Positions 46,625-53,474 of a DNA stretch of 64,000 bases are shown here, piece after piece. The DNA lies in the NCBI RefSeq assembly GCF_947241125.1, contig NZ_OX365700.1, positions 62,001 through 126,000 on the forward strand, in the 5' to 3' direction. Made by a program: the position numbers and the translations under genes. The DNA comes from Nitrospira tepida (GTDB lineage Bacteria > Nitrospirota > Nitrospiria > Nitrospirales > Nitrospiraceae). The notes beneath the pieces were generated by a model. It ran no database searches and was not told the origin of the DNA. It saw only the letters and a program-made list of their open reading frames with translations. Positions within the stretch are counted from its first letter, which is position 1. Each line of letters starts with the position of its first letter.

Positions 46625-46801
46625 CCGCCATCGCGAAGAGCCGGGCAGCTCCGTGGCGAGTGATCGCGAAACTGTGACCTGTCGTCAAGCGTCATCCGTC
46701 AATCGAGGGACGATGACGGAAACACGATACGAAGACCGGCTGCTCCGATACGTTTGACGAATGACGGATATCCCTGCCCCTAAGCGTGAGCCACACGGAC
46801 C

Positions 46802-47728
46802 ATGACGAACAACCTGGCCATCAACGTGCGCGGGATGACGAAGCGATTCGGCGCGCTGACCGCCGTGGACCATATCGACCTGGACGTCCGCCAGGGAGAG
46901 ATCTGCGGATTTCTCGGGCCGAACGGCAGCGGGAAGACGACGTTTATCCGCATGCTCTGCGGGCTCCTCCGCCCGGACGAGGGGCGCGGCACCTGCCTCG
47001 GCCATAACGTCATCACCGAGAGCGAGGCCATCAAGCGCCAGGTCGGCTACATGACCCAACGGTTCAGCTTCTACGAGGACCTCAGCATCGCCGAGAATCT
47101 GGATTTCGTGGCGCGCATGTACTCCGTGCCGCGCCGCCGCGAAGCGGTCCGCACAAGCCTGGACCGCCTCGGCTTGACGGAGCGGAAACAGCAACTCGCG
47201 GGCCAGTTGTCCGGCGGATGGAAACAGCGCCTGGCCCTCGGCGCCTGCATGATTCACGACCCCAAGCTGCTCCTGCTCGACGAGCCGACCGCCGGGGTCG
47301 ATCCCAAAGCGCGGCGCGAATTCTGGGAGCAGATCCATGAGCTGGCCGCGCAGGGCCTGACGTTCCTGATCACCACGCACTACATGGATGAAGCCGAGCG
47401 GTGCCATCGGCTCGCCTACATCACCGCCGGCAAGCTGCTCACGCATGGCACGGTCACGGAGGTGATCGCGCACTCGCGGCTCACGACCTGGTCGGTCAGC
47501 GGCCCGAATCTCGTCGAACTCGCGCAGCGGCTCCGGGAAGCGCCGGGCGTGCAGCAGGCCGTGGCGTTCGGCACGATGTTGCACGTCAGCGGAGACGATG
47601 CGGGCTCGCTGGAACGGGCGATCGCGCCGTTTCGAACGGAGCCCTATGAATGGCGGCGGATCGAGACGGGGCTGGAGGACGTGTTCATTCACCTGATGGA
47701 CAATGCGCCGGAGAGGATCTCGGCATGA
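46802..47728 (+). CDS. ABC-2 exporter ATP-binding protein
   Basis: A 308-residue ATPase with Walker A GPNGSGKTT, Q-loop YMTQRFSFYEDL, signature LSGGWKQRL, Walker B LLLLDEPTAGVDP and an H-loop in TTHYMDEAERC. It resembles one half of YbhF. Located between the adaptor and the permease, overlapping the permease start by four bases. It would drive efflux of a drug or a lipid-like substrate. Confidence 0.95.
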   Translation: MTNNLAINVRGMTKRFGALTAVDHIDLDVRQGEICGFLGPNGSGKTTFIRMLCGLLRPDEGRGTCLGHNVITESEAIKRQVGYMTQRFSFYEDLSIAENLDFVARMYSVPRRREAVRTSLDRLGLTERKQQLAGQLSGGWKQRLALGACMIHDPKLLLLDEPTAGVDPKARREFWEQIHELAAQGLTFLITTHYMDEAERCHRLAYITAGKLLTHGTVTEVIAHSRLTTWSVSGPNLVELAQRLREAPGVQQAVAFGTMLHVSGDDAGSLERAIAPFRTEPYEWRRIETGLEDVFIHLMDNAPERISA

Positions 47729-48867
47729 CGAAGCGGCTGGCCTTCTCACCGGCTCGGTTCTGGGCGATTGTCGTCAAGGAGTTCATCCAGATGCGCCGGG
47801 ACCGCCTGACCTTCGGGATGATGGTCGGGGTGCCGCTGATCCAGCTCACGCTGTTCGGTTTGGCGATCAATTCTGACCCCAAGCAGTTGCCCACCGCCGT
47901 GCTCCTGGCCGATCAGGGTCCGCAAGGCCGCTCGTTGCTGTATGGGATTCGAAACAGCGGCTATTTTGAATTCGTCCGGCAGGTGCAGACCGAAGCCGAA
48001 GCACAGGAGGCGCTCGCCCGCGGCGAGGTGCAGTTCGTCGTCACCATCCCGGAGAACTTCACGCGCGATCTCCTGCGCGGCGACAGGCCGGCTGTGCTGC
48101 TTGAAGCGGACGCCACCGATCCCGCCGCCACGAGCAACGCGCTGGGCTCGCTGCGCACGGCGGTGAATACAGCCTTGCGGGAGGATCTCAAGGGGCCGCT
48201 CGCCTTTCTCGCCGCCGGCGACGGTCCGATCGACCTGCGGGTCCATCCTCGGTACAACCCCGAGGCCATCACCCATTACAACATCGTGCCGGGTCTGATG
48301 GGCGTCGTCCTCACGATGACCATGATCATGATTACGGGATTGGCCATCACGCGCGAGCGCGAGCGCGGCACCATGGAGAATCTCCTCTCGATGCCGACCC
48401 GCCCCTTCGAGGTCATGACCGGCAAGATCCTTCCCTATATCGTCGTGGGCTACGTGCAAGTCGGGTTGATCCTCCTGGCCGCGCGCTTTCTCTTCCACGT
48501 GCCGATGGTCGGCAACGTGCTGCTGCTGCTTGCCGTGACCCTGATCTTCATCGCCGCCAACCTGGCGGTGGGCATCACCTTTTCCACGTTGGCGCAGAAC
48601 CAACTCCAGGCCGTGCAGATGACGTTCTTCTTCTTCCTGCCGTCGCTTCTGTTGTCCGGGTTCATGTTCCCGTTTCGCGGCATGCCTCAGTGGGCGCAGG
48701 CTCTCGGCGAAGTCTTTCCTCTCACCCATTTTCTCCGGATCGTGCGGGGCATTCTCTTGAAGGGCAACGGTTTTGACGAGGTCGTCCTCCAGCTCTGGCA
48801 AATCGCGCTGTTCGCCGCGGTCGCGCTGATGATCGGCGTGAAGCGGTACCGGCAGACGCTGGATTAG
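47725..48867 (+). CDS. ABC-2 exporter permease
   Basis: A 380-residue permease: one helix near the N-terminus (FGMMVGVPLIQLTLFGLAINS), a large periplasmic domain, then five or six C-terminal helices including MTMIMITGLAITRERERGTMENLLSMP and the ABC-2 signature region FPFRGMPQWAQALGEVFPLTHFLRIVRG. It matches YbhR/YbhS-type permeases. The start overlaps the ATPase stop (ATGA). Last gene of the TetR-HlyD-ABC unit. Confidence 0.94.
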   Translation: MTKRLAFSPARFWAIVVKEFIQMRRDRLTFGMMVGVPLIQLTLFGLAINSDPKQLPTAVLLADQGPQGRSLLYGIRNSGYFEFVRQVQTEAEAQEALARGEVQFVVTIPENFTRDLLRGDRPAVLLEADATDPAATSNALGSLRTAVNTALREDLKGPLAFLAAGDGPIDLRVHPRYNPEAITHYNIVPGLMGVVLTMTMIMITGLAITRERERGTMENLLSMPTRPFEVMTGKILPYIVVGYVQVGLILLAARFLFHVPMVGNVLLLLAVTLIFIAANLAVGITFSTLAQNQLQAVQMTFFFFLPSLLLSGFMFPFRGMPQWAQALGEVFPLTHFLRIVRGILLKGNGFDEVVLQLWQIALFAAVALMIGVKRYRQTLD

Positions 48868-49037
48868 CCCGGTCTTCGTGATCCGTCAATCGACAAGCGT
48901 CAACCGCCATTGGTCATCGGACATTTCATGGCGTACGCCTCGCTACCGACCTCTCATCGATCGGCGAATGACGCCTGACGCATGACGAACGTTCTGACCG
49001 CCGAGATCAGCCTCGGTTGATTTCCACAGCGTGTTGC

Positions 49038-50462
49038 TTAACTCTTCGGGATCGGCAGCCAGAGGGTAAAGACGGAGCCTGTGCCGACCTGGCTCTCGAC
49101 CGTGATGCGCCCGCCGTGGGCTTCGATGATTTCCTTCACGATCGGCAGGCCCAGGCCCGTGCCGCCGGAATCCCGAGCCCTGGCCCGGTCGGTGCGATAG
49201 AACCGCTCGAAGAGGTGCGGCAGTTGATCGGGTTCGATCCCCTGGCCCGTATCTTCCACGGTGATGCAGACCTGCGATTCTCGGATTCCCAGTCTGACCG
49301 TGACGCGCCCGCCCGGCTCCGTGTAGCGGAGGGCATTGTGCAGCAGATTGATCACGGCCTGTTTGAGCCACCGGGGGTCGCCTTGGATGGAAGGAACCGG
49401 ATCGGCCTGAAGCGTCAACCGGAGCTTGTGGTCGTCGGCCAGGACCGCCAGCTCATCGACCAGTTCCCGGAGCAACGGCTCCAGCGCCAGCGGGGCCGGC
49501 TGTACTAAAGAATGGTCTCCGCTCAGACGGGCGAGGGTCAAGAGCGACCGTGTCAGGCTGACCAACCGTTGGACTTCCTCCCAATTGTTCAGCAAGGCCT
49601 CGCGATATTCCTCCGCCGTCCGCGCCTTCTGGAGCACCACTTCGATGTTGCCCTGCAGGACCGTCAACGGGGTTTGCATCTCGTGCGCCGCATGGTCCAC
49701 GAAACGCCGCTGGCCCTCGAAGACCTTTTGCAATCGGTCCAGCATGGCGTTGAAGGCCTGCGCCAAGCGATGGAACTCCTGATACGGAGCATCCACGTTC
49801 AATCGGGTTTGGAGCGCGGAACCGGAGACGGTCTCCGTCGTGGCGCTGAGGACCTCGATGGGTCCCAAGACCTTTCGCGCCAACCAACTACTGCCGAACC
49901 AGGCGACGGCCATCATGGCCGCGGACACGATCGCCAGCAAACCCATCAGATTGCGGAGCGCCCGTTGGGAGAATCCGAGGGAAACCTCGGCTTGGAGGAT
50001 GTACCGGACTTCTCCCTGTGAGGGAATCGGGAGCGACAGGCGCCGCACGGGTGGACCGTTGACCGTGGAAACGGTGTCGTAGACGGGATGTCCGCGCCGG
50101 ACCCGTTCGAGCAACGGGCCGCTCACCGGCGGACGGGGTACGACGTTGGAACCTTGCCAGACGATCCGGCCATCGGGAGAGAGGACGACGATCGAGTGCG
50201 CCGTTTCGCGCAGTTCGTGCTGCGCCTCGTCAGCCCCCGTCTCCTGAGCCGGAACGAGGTCCTGTTCCCGGCTGCCGCTCAGGAGATCCGGCCGTTGCTC
50301 GATGAGGGTGGCCAGCGTCTGGGCCAGCCCCAGGAGCCTGGCGTTGGCATAGCGCTCAAGCAGGACCTCGAATCCCCCATAGACCAGCGCGCTGAAGATC
50401 GCGAGGAGGACCAGGATCAGCGCCAAGGCCCAGGCACGGATCAGGTTCCGAAAGGAGGTCAT
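49038..50462 (-). CDS. Sensor histidine kinase of an OmpR-type pair
   Basis: A 474-residue kinase from the ATG at 50462. Two membrane helices (12-34 and about 172-192) bracket a periplasmic sensor of about 140 residues. A HAMP segment, H-box DHAAHEMQTPLTVL with His260, and an ATPase domain with LLHNALRYTEPGG and GGTGLGLPIVKEI follow. The form resembles CusS/heavy-metal sensors. It overlaps the regulator stop by four bases. Input signal unknown; copper is a guess from the neighbours. Confidence 0.93.
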   Translation of the reverse strand: MTSFRNLIRAWALALILVLLAIFSALVYGGFEVLLERYANARLLGLAQTLATLIEQRPDLLSGSREQDLVPAQETGADEAQHELRETAHSIVVLSPDGRIVWQGSNVVPRPPVSGPLLERVRRGHPVYDTVSTVNGPPVRRLSLPIPSQGEVRYILQAEVSLGFSQRALRNLMGLLAIVSAAMMAVAWFGSSWLARKVLGPIEVLSATTETVSGSALQTRLNVDAPYQEFHRLAQAFNAMLDRLQKVFEGQRRFVDHAAHEMQTPLTVLQGNIEVVLQKARTAEEYREALLNNWEEVQRLVSLTRSLLTLARLSGDHSLVQPAPLALEPLLRELVDELAVLADDHKLRLTLQADPVPSIQGDPRWLKQAVINLLHNALRYTEPGGRVTVRLGIRESQVCITVEDTGQGIEPDQLPHLFERFYRTDRARARDSGGTGLGLPIVKEIIEAHGGRITVESQVGTGSVFTLWLPIPKS

Positions 50463-51139
50463 GCCTCCTCCGGCGTCTCCAACATGTAGCCGGCCCCTCG
50501 CACGGTCGTAATCAGCGGCGGCGAGAAGTCGCGGTCGATCTTGGCGCGCAGGGCTCGAATGTGCGCGTCCACGATATTGGTCATGGGATCGTAGCTGATG
50601 TCCCACACGTGCTCGATGATCGCGGTCCTCGTCAAGACGCGGTTCTTGTTCCGGAGGAGAAAGTCCAGGATCGCGTATTCCTTGTTGGTCAGCGCGATCT
50701 CCTTGCCGGCGCGCCAGACCCGGTGGGAGGCAGGATCAAGCTCCAAATCCGCCGCCTTCAAGCGCGTGGGGGTGTGGGGACCGCCTCGACGGAGGAGGGC
50801 CCGCACCCGGGCCAACAGCTCCGCGAAGGCGAAGGGTTTGGTCAAGTAATCGTCGGCGCCGCTGTCGAGCCCCGCCACCTTGTCTTGCACGGAATCCTGC
50901 GCCGTGAGGAGGAGAATCGGAGTCCGCCCTCCCTTAGCCCGGAACCGGCGGCAAAGCGTCAAGCCGTCCAACTTGGGCAGGAGAATGTCCACGATGAGGA
51001 GGTCGTAATCATTCTGGCCGGCGAGGTCGAGCCCTTCTTCGCCATCGCCGGCCCAGTCCACGGCATAACGCTCTTCACGGAGGCCCTTCTGCACGAACTG
51101 GGCGAGATTGGCGTCGTCTTCGACAAGCAAGATTCGCAT
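50459..51139 (-). CDS. OmpR/PhoB-family response regulator
   Basis: A 226-residue regulator from the ATG at 51139: receiver with EDD acidic triad (residues 7-9), phospho-acceptor Asp51 in LLIVDILLPKLDG and Lys in LTKPFAFAELL; then a winged helix (LELDPASHRVWRAGKEIALTNKEYAILDFLLRNKNRVLTRTAI). It fits the CopR/CusR group. It is the best candidate for binding the 11-bp-spaced TTCAT boxes found near tiny membrane protein genes, several of which are within 2 kb. Confidence 0.94.
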   Translation of the reverse strand: MRILLVEDDANLAQFVQKGLREERYAVDWAGDGEEGLDLAGQNDYDLLIVDILLPKLDGLTLCRRFRAKGGRTPILLLTAQDSVQDKVAGLDSGADDYLTKPFAFAELLARVRALLRRGGPHTPTRLKAADLELDPASHRVWRAGKEIALTNKEYAILDFLLRNKNRVLTRTAIIEHVWDISYDPMTNIVDAHIRALRAKIDRDFSPPLITTVRGAGYMLETPEEA

Positions 51140-51286
51140 GGTCGTGATGTCACAGCCGGCGAAGCAAGACAAGGAACGTCCGAGCACCCGGCCGCCGCCC
51201 TATTGTGCTCCTGCCGGCCCATGAAATGCCACGGGGCTGCTCGGCTGTTCATGGGGACGACCGCTCAATCAGTCCGAGTGATCCCG

Positions 51287-51376
51287 TTAGGCAATGATGG
51301 ACAGGCCCCACATGATGAGCAGCGCCAACCCCAGCATGGTGACGATGAGTATGATGGTGGCCAGGATTGTAGACAT
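51287..51376 (-). CDS. 29-residue single-helix membrane protein
   Basis: ATG at 51376 after a perfect AAGGAGG. The product MSTILATIILIVTMLGLALL plus IMWGLSIIA is one hydrophobic helix. It lies just upstream of the two-component genes on the same strand. Its similarity in pattern to the next ORF (both end WGxS-II/LL-A) suggests the two are paralogues. Confidence 0.65.
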   Translation of the reverse strand: MSTILATIILIVTMLGLALLIMWGLSIIA

Positions 51377-51437
51377 GGTTCTCGCCTCCTTCCTTGGACA
51401 GTTGCATCCTTTAAACGGCCCGCGGCCCGTTCCGTTT

Positions 51438-51530
51438 TCATGCCAGCAACGACATGCCCCACCAGACCAACGCCGCCATCGCAACCAGCAGCAGCGTGAG
51501 GAGAACTGCCGGGCCAAATATGTCAGACAT
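51438..51530 (-). CDS. 30-residue single-helix membrane protein
   Basis: ATG at 51530 after GAGGT. MSDIFGPAVLLTLLLVAMAA followed by LVWWGMSLLA forms one helix. It resembles the neighbouring 29-residue ORF in ending and topology. An OmpR-type triple box at 51609-51635 lies 79 bp upstream. Confidence 0.65.
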   Translation of the reverse strand: MSDIFGPAVLLTLLLVAMAALVWWGMSLLA

Positions 51531-51608
51531 GGGCTTACCTCACGATCCGTATCTTGCGGTCATTCCGTTGCGTCGCATCATCCGATGCCCACAAGCTAAC
51601 GGCGCGAC

Positions 51609-51635
51609 ATGAACCGCGCGTGAATGGATCGTGAA
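51609..51635 (-). promoter_or_regulatory. OmpR-type triple direct repeat
   Basis: ATGAA at 51609, GTGAA at 51620 and GTGAA at 51631, 11 bp apart. On the minus strand the boxes precede the 30-residue membrane protein gene. Confidence 0.65.
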
Positions 51636-51679
51636 GAAATGTTCATGATCACAGCGGGAGGGAGAGTGCGAAGTGAGAA

Positions 51680-51714
51680 ATGACGAATGACGAATGACGA
51701 ATGACGAATGACGA
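51680..51714. repeat. 7-bp tandem repeat ATGACGA x5
   Basis: Five perfect copies of ATGACGA lie between two divergent regulator sites. Related TGACGAATGAC-like strings occur in other intergenic places (5140-5160, 46690-46760, 48885-48990). The copy number may vary between strains. Confidence 0.85.
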
Positions 51715-51749
51715 AGAAGGACCCATGGACGGCGCAATCTGAGCGAGTC

Positions 51750-51776
51750 TTCATCCGTTCTTCATGAAACCTTCAT
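51750..51776 (+). promoter_or_regulatory. OmpR-type triple direct repeat
   Basis: TTCAT at 51750, 51761 and 51772, exactly 11 bp apart and all perfect. They end 38 bp before the ATG at 51814, close to where a -35 would lie (TTCTACCT follows), so the regulator would act as an activator here. Confidence 0.7.
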
Positions 51777-51813
51777 CCGGCGGTTCTACCTTGCAGACAG
51801 GAAAGGAGCGCTG

Positions 51814-51996
51814 ATGTCCCCGTTGATCACCATCTGGCTGTCCGCCCTCGGCACAGCCGTTCTGCTCATGGCGACGGTCTGGAAACTATGGCCATCGTGG
51901 TGCCGGCACCCTGGGAATGGCGTGACGGTCGCGGCGGGCGTCTCTCCTTCTCCGCCTCGCAGGCATTCTTCCAAGCAAGCCCCCTCGCGACCGTAA
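51814..51996 (+). CDS. 60-residue small membrane protein
   Basis: ATG at 51814 after AAAGGAG. An N-terminal helix (LITIWLSALGTAVLLMATVW) is followed by a polar, proline-rich tail (SPSPPRRHSSKQAPSRP). It lies directly under three perfect TTCAT boxes. Not recognised. The tail may be poorly conserved. Confidence 0.6.
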   Translation: MSPLITIWLSALGTAVLLMATVWKLWPSWCRHPGNGVTVAAGVSPSPPRRHSSKQAPSRP

Positions 51997-52088
51997 TTCC
52001 AAGCCCTGTGCTGATCGGCGAGCCCCGGTGTTTCGTCGCGCAGCCGGGGATATCGTTCTTCAATCTTTCGATCAAGGAGCATAACGCT

Positions 52089-52505
52089 ATGGAACAACGA
52101 GACATCTATATGACTGCCTTCGACCTGGAGCGATTGTCGGAACTCTTGCAGGTCGGGATCGTCTTCAATGGCAAGAACAGCGAGTACCTCAAGAGCCTGG
52201 AGCGGGAGTTGGACCGGGCGCATGTGGTGGACCCGAAAGCGATTCCCACGGACGTGGTGACCATGAACTCGCAGGTTCGCCTGCGGGACGTCGATACGGG
52301 TGAAGAGCGGGTCTACACCCTGGTGTTTCCCAGCCAAGCGAAGATCGAAGAAGGCAGGATTTCCGTGCTCGCGCCGATCGGCACCGCCATGTTGGGCTAT
52401 CGGGTGGGCGACACGGTCGAATGGCAGGTTCCGGCGGGGGTGAAGAAGGTCAGGATTGAAGCAGTGCTCTACCAGCCGGAAGCGGCCGGCGATTTCGACC
52501 GGTAA
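52089..52505 (+). CDS. rnk: Rnk/GreA-C-type nucleoside diphosphate kinase regulator
   Basis: A 138-residue protein from the ATG at 52089 (AAGGAG site). It has an N-terminal two-helix part (TAFDLERLSELLQVG, YLKSLERELDRAHVV) and a C-terminal GreA-like FKBP-fold domain (TMNSQVRLRDVDTGEERVYTLVFP, PIGTAMLGYRVGDTVEW). Rnk-type proteins bind RNA polymerase via the secondary channel. It is next to the tiny ORFs and possibly in the same stress response. Confidence 0.9.
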   Translation: MEQRDIYMTAFDLERLSELLQVGIVFNGKNSEYLKSLERELDRAHVVDPKAIPTDVVTMNSQVRLRDVDTGEERVYTLVFPSQAKIEEGRISVLAPIGTAMLGYRVGDTVEWQVPAGVKKVRIEAVLYQPEAAGDFDR

Positions 52506-52604
52506 TCACCGTCGTTTGCGGTTCTCCGCATACAGGGCGACTCCCAACATGCCCACGAAGAGCAGGAATAGTCCGGTCATGGCCAGCAGCATCGGGATCA
52601 TCAT
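52506..52604 (-). CDS. 32-residue single-helix membrane protein
   Basis: ATG at 52604 after AAGGAG. MMIPMLLAMTGLFLLFVGML then GVALYAENRKRR: one helix with a basic cytoplasmic end. Triple OmpR-type box 115 bp upstream (52719-52745). It converges with rnk; the stops touch. Confidence 0.65.
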   Translation of the reverse strand: MMIPMLLAMTGLFLLFVGMLGVALYAENRKRR

Positions 52605-52718
52605 AGTCACGGACTCCTTGCCTCATCCGTCGGAAGCCCGGCCGCCATCACCATCGAGAGGTTGCTGCGGACCGGACTCCGCTGCGCCGGAGTTCGGTCC
52701 TCATTCTAGCGGGGCCGG

Positions 52719-52745
52719 ATGAAGATTCCGTGAAACGCCCATGAA
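52719..52745 (-). promoter_or_regulatory. OmpR-type triple direct repeat
   Basis: ATGAA 52719, GTGAA 52730, ATGAA 52741, all 11 bp apart; TTCAT orientation toward the minus-strand ORF at 52604. Confidence 0.65.
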
Positions 52746-52771
52746 GATTGGAGGCTGAAAGATCATCGGTT

Positions 52772-52787
52772 CTTCACCGGCTCTTCA
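52772..52787 (+). promoter_or_regulatory. OmpR-type double direct repeat
   Basis: TTCAC at 52772 and TTCAT at 52783, 11 bp apart, oriented toward the plus-strand ORF at 52840. With the preceding site it makes a divergent control region. Confidence 0.5.
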
Positions 52788-52839
52788 TGCTGCCTGCTTA
52801 CCTATGAAATGGAGGGGATGAAGAAAGGAGGAAGCCGTG

Positions 52840-52950
52840 ATGTTCATCATGGGGTTGTTGGCGTTGCTCATGCATCCAGCCGGCTTGATCCTCGCTGCCA
52901 TGGTCCTGATTGGGAAAGATCTGACGCGGCTCCTGCTCGGCGCGGACTGA
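52840..52950 (+). CDS. 36-residue single-helix membrane protein
   Basis: ATG at 52840 after AAAGGAGG. MFIMGLLALLMHPAGLILAA then MVLIGKDLTRLLLGAD: one helix of about 22 residues. OmpR-type boxes upstream and a strong terminator at 53014-53042 downstream make it a complete single-gene unit. Confidence 0.65.
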   Translation: MFIMGLLALLMHPAGLILAAMVLIGKDLTRLLLGAD

Positions 52951-53013
52951 CGTGAACCTGAAACGAGTCCGCGCCTTCTCTCGATGTCCCGACTCACATC
53001 CTCGATCCGATCT

Positions 53014-53042
53014 GGGAGGGCCTCCGACAGGGAGGCCTTCCC
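53014..53042 (+). terminator. Terminator hairpin
   Basis: GGGAGGGCCTCC (53014-53025) pairs with GGAGGCCTTCCC (53031-53042) with one G-T wobble and a short loop. It separates the small ORF at 52840 from the copper operon. Confidence 0.6.
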
Positions 53043-53070
53043 GACTGTAATAATCCGCCGCCGTTTCCGT

Positions 53071-53120
53071 CTGTAGTGGTGACAGCGCCTGTGATCAGGC
53101 GAAACAGCCACCACCTACAG
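53071..53120 (+). promoter_or_regulatory. Structured leader or operator before copZ
   Basis: Two nested stems: CTGTAG-TGGTG (53071-53081) with CACCA-C-CTACAG (53109-53120), and CGCCTG-TGAT-CAGGCG (53086-53101). The copZ ribosome site lies 4 bp downstream. It may be a metal-regulator operator or an RNA control element. Confidence 0.5.
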
Positions 53121-53133
53121 AGGGGAGAGTCCC

Positions 53134-53352
53134 ATGAACGAGATCACGTTACAGATCGAGGGGATGAGCTGCGGCCATTGCGTGGGTCAAATCCGAAGGG
53201 CCTTGGCGCGCGTGGAGGGTTTGCAGCATTGCGAGGTGAAAGTGGGAGAGGCCAGGGTGATTTACGATCCGAAGGTGAGCGAGCTCGGCGACATCGTCGA
53301 GGCCGTGAAGGAGGCGGGCTACGACGTTCGCCCAGCCGGGAGGGCCGCATGA
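53134..53352 (+). CDS. copZ: CopZ-like copper chaperone
   Basis: A 72-residue HMA-domain protein with the metal-binding motif GMSCGHC at residues 10-16 and the usual ferredoxin-like fold pattern ([24 protein letters not shown]). It would deliver Cu(I) to the ATPase encoded 107 bp downstream. Its stop overlaps the start of the 41-residue membrane protein gene. Confidence 0.92.
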   Translation: MNEITLQIEGMSCGHCVGQIRRALARVEGLQHCEVKVGEARVIYDPKVSELGDIVEAVKEAGYDVRPAGRAA

Positions 53353-53474
53353 GCGCCATCGAATGGCTGGTCATCCTCGGCGGAACCGCGGTCATCGCTT
53401 GGATCAACTGGTATTTCTTCCTGGCCCAAAGCCGGGAAGTCGCAAAGGAGGACTCCTCATGGAAACGGCGCTGA
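53349..53474 (+). CDS. 41-residue membrane protein between copZ and copA
   Basis: Starts inside the copZ stop (ATGA) and ends 15 bp inside cop[21 protein letters not shown] then [20 protein letters not shown]: one aromatic-rich helix with a charged tail. Overlaps on both sides argue for translational coupling in fixed ratio. It may be a helper subunit of the copper ATPase; this is inference. Confidence 0.75.
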   Translation: MSAIEWLVILGGTAVIAWINWYFFLAQSREVAKEDSSWKRR

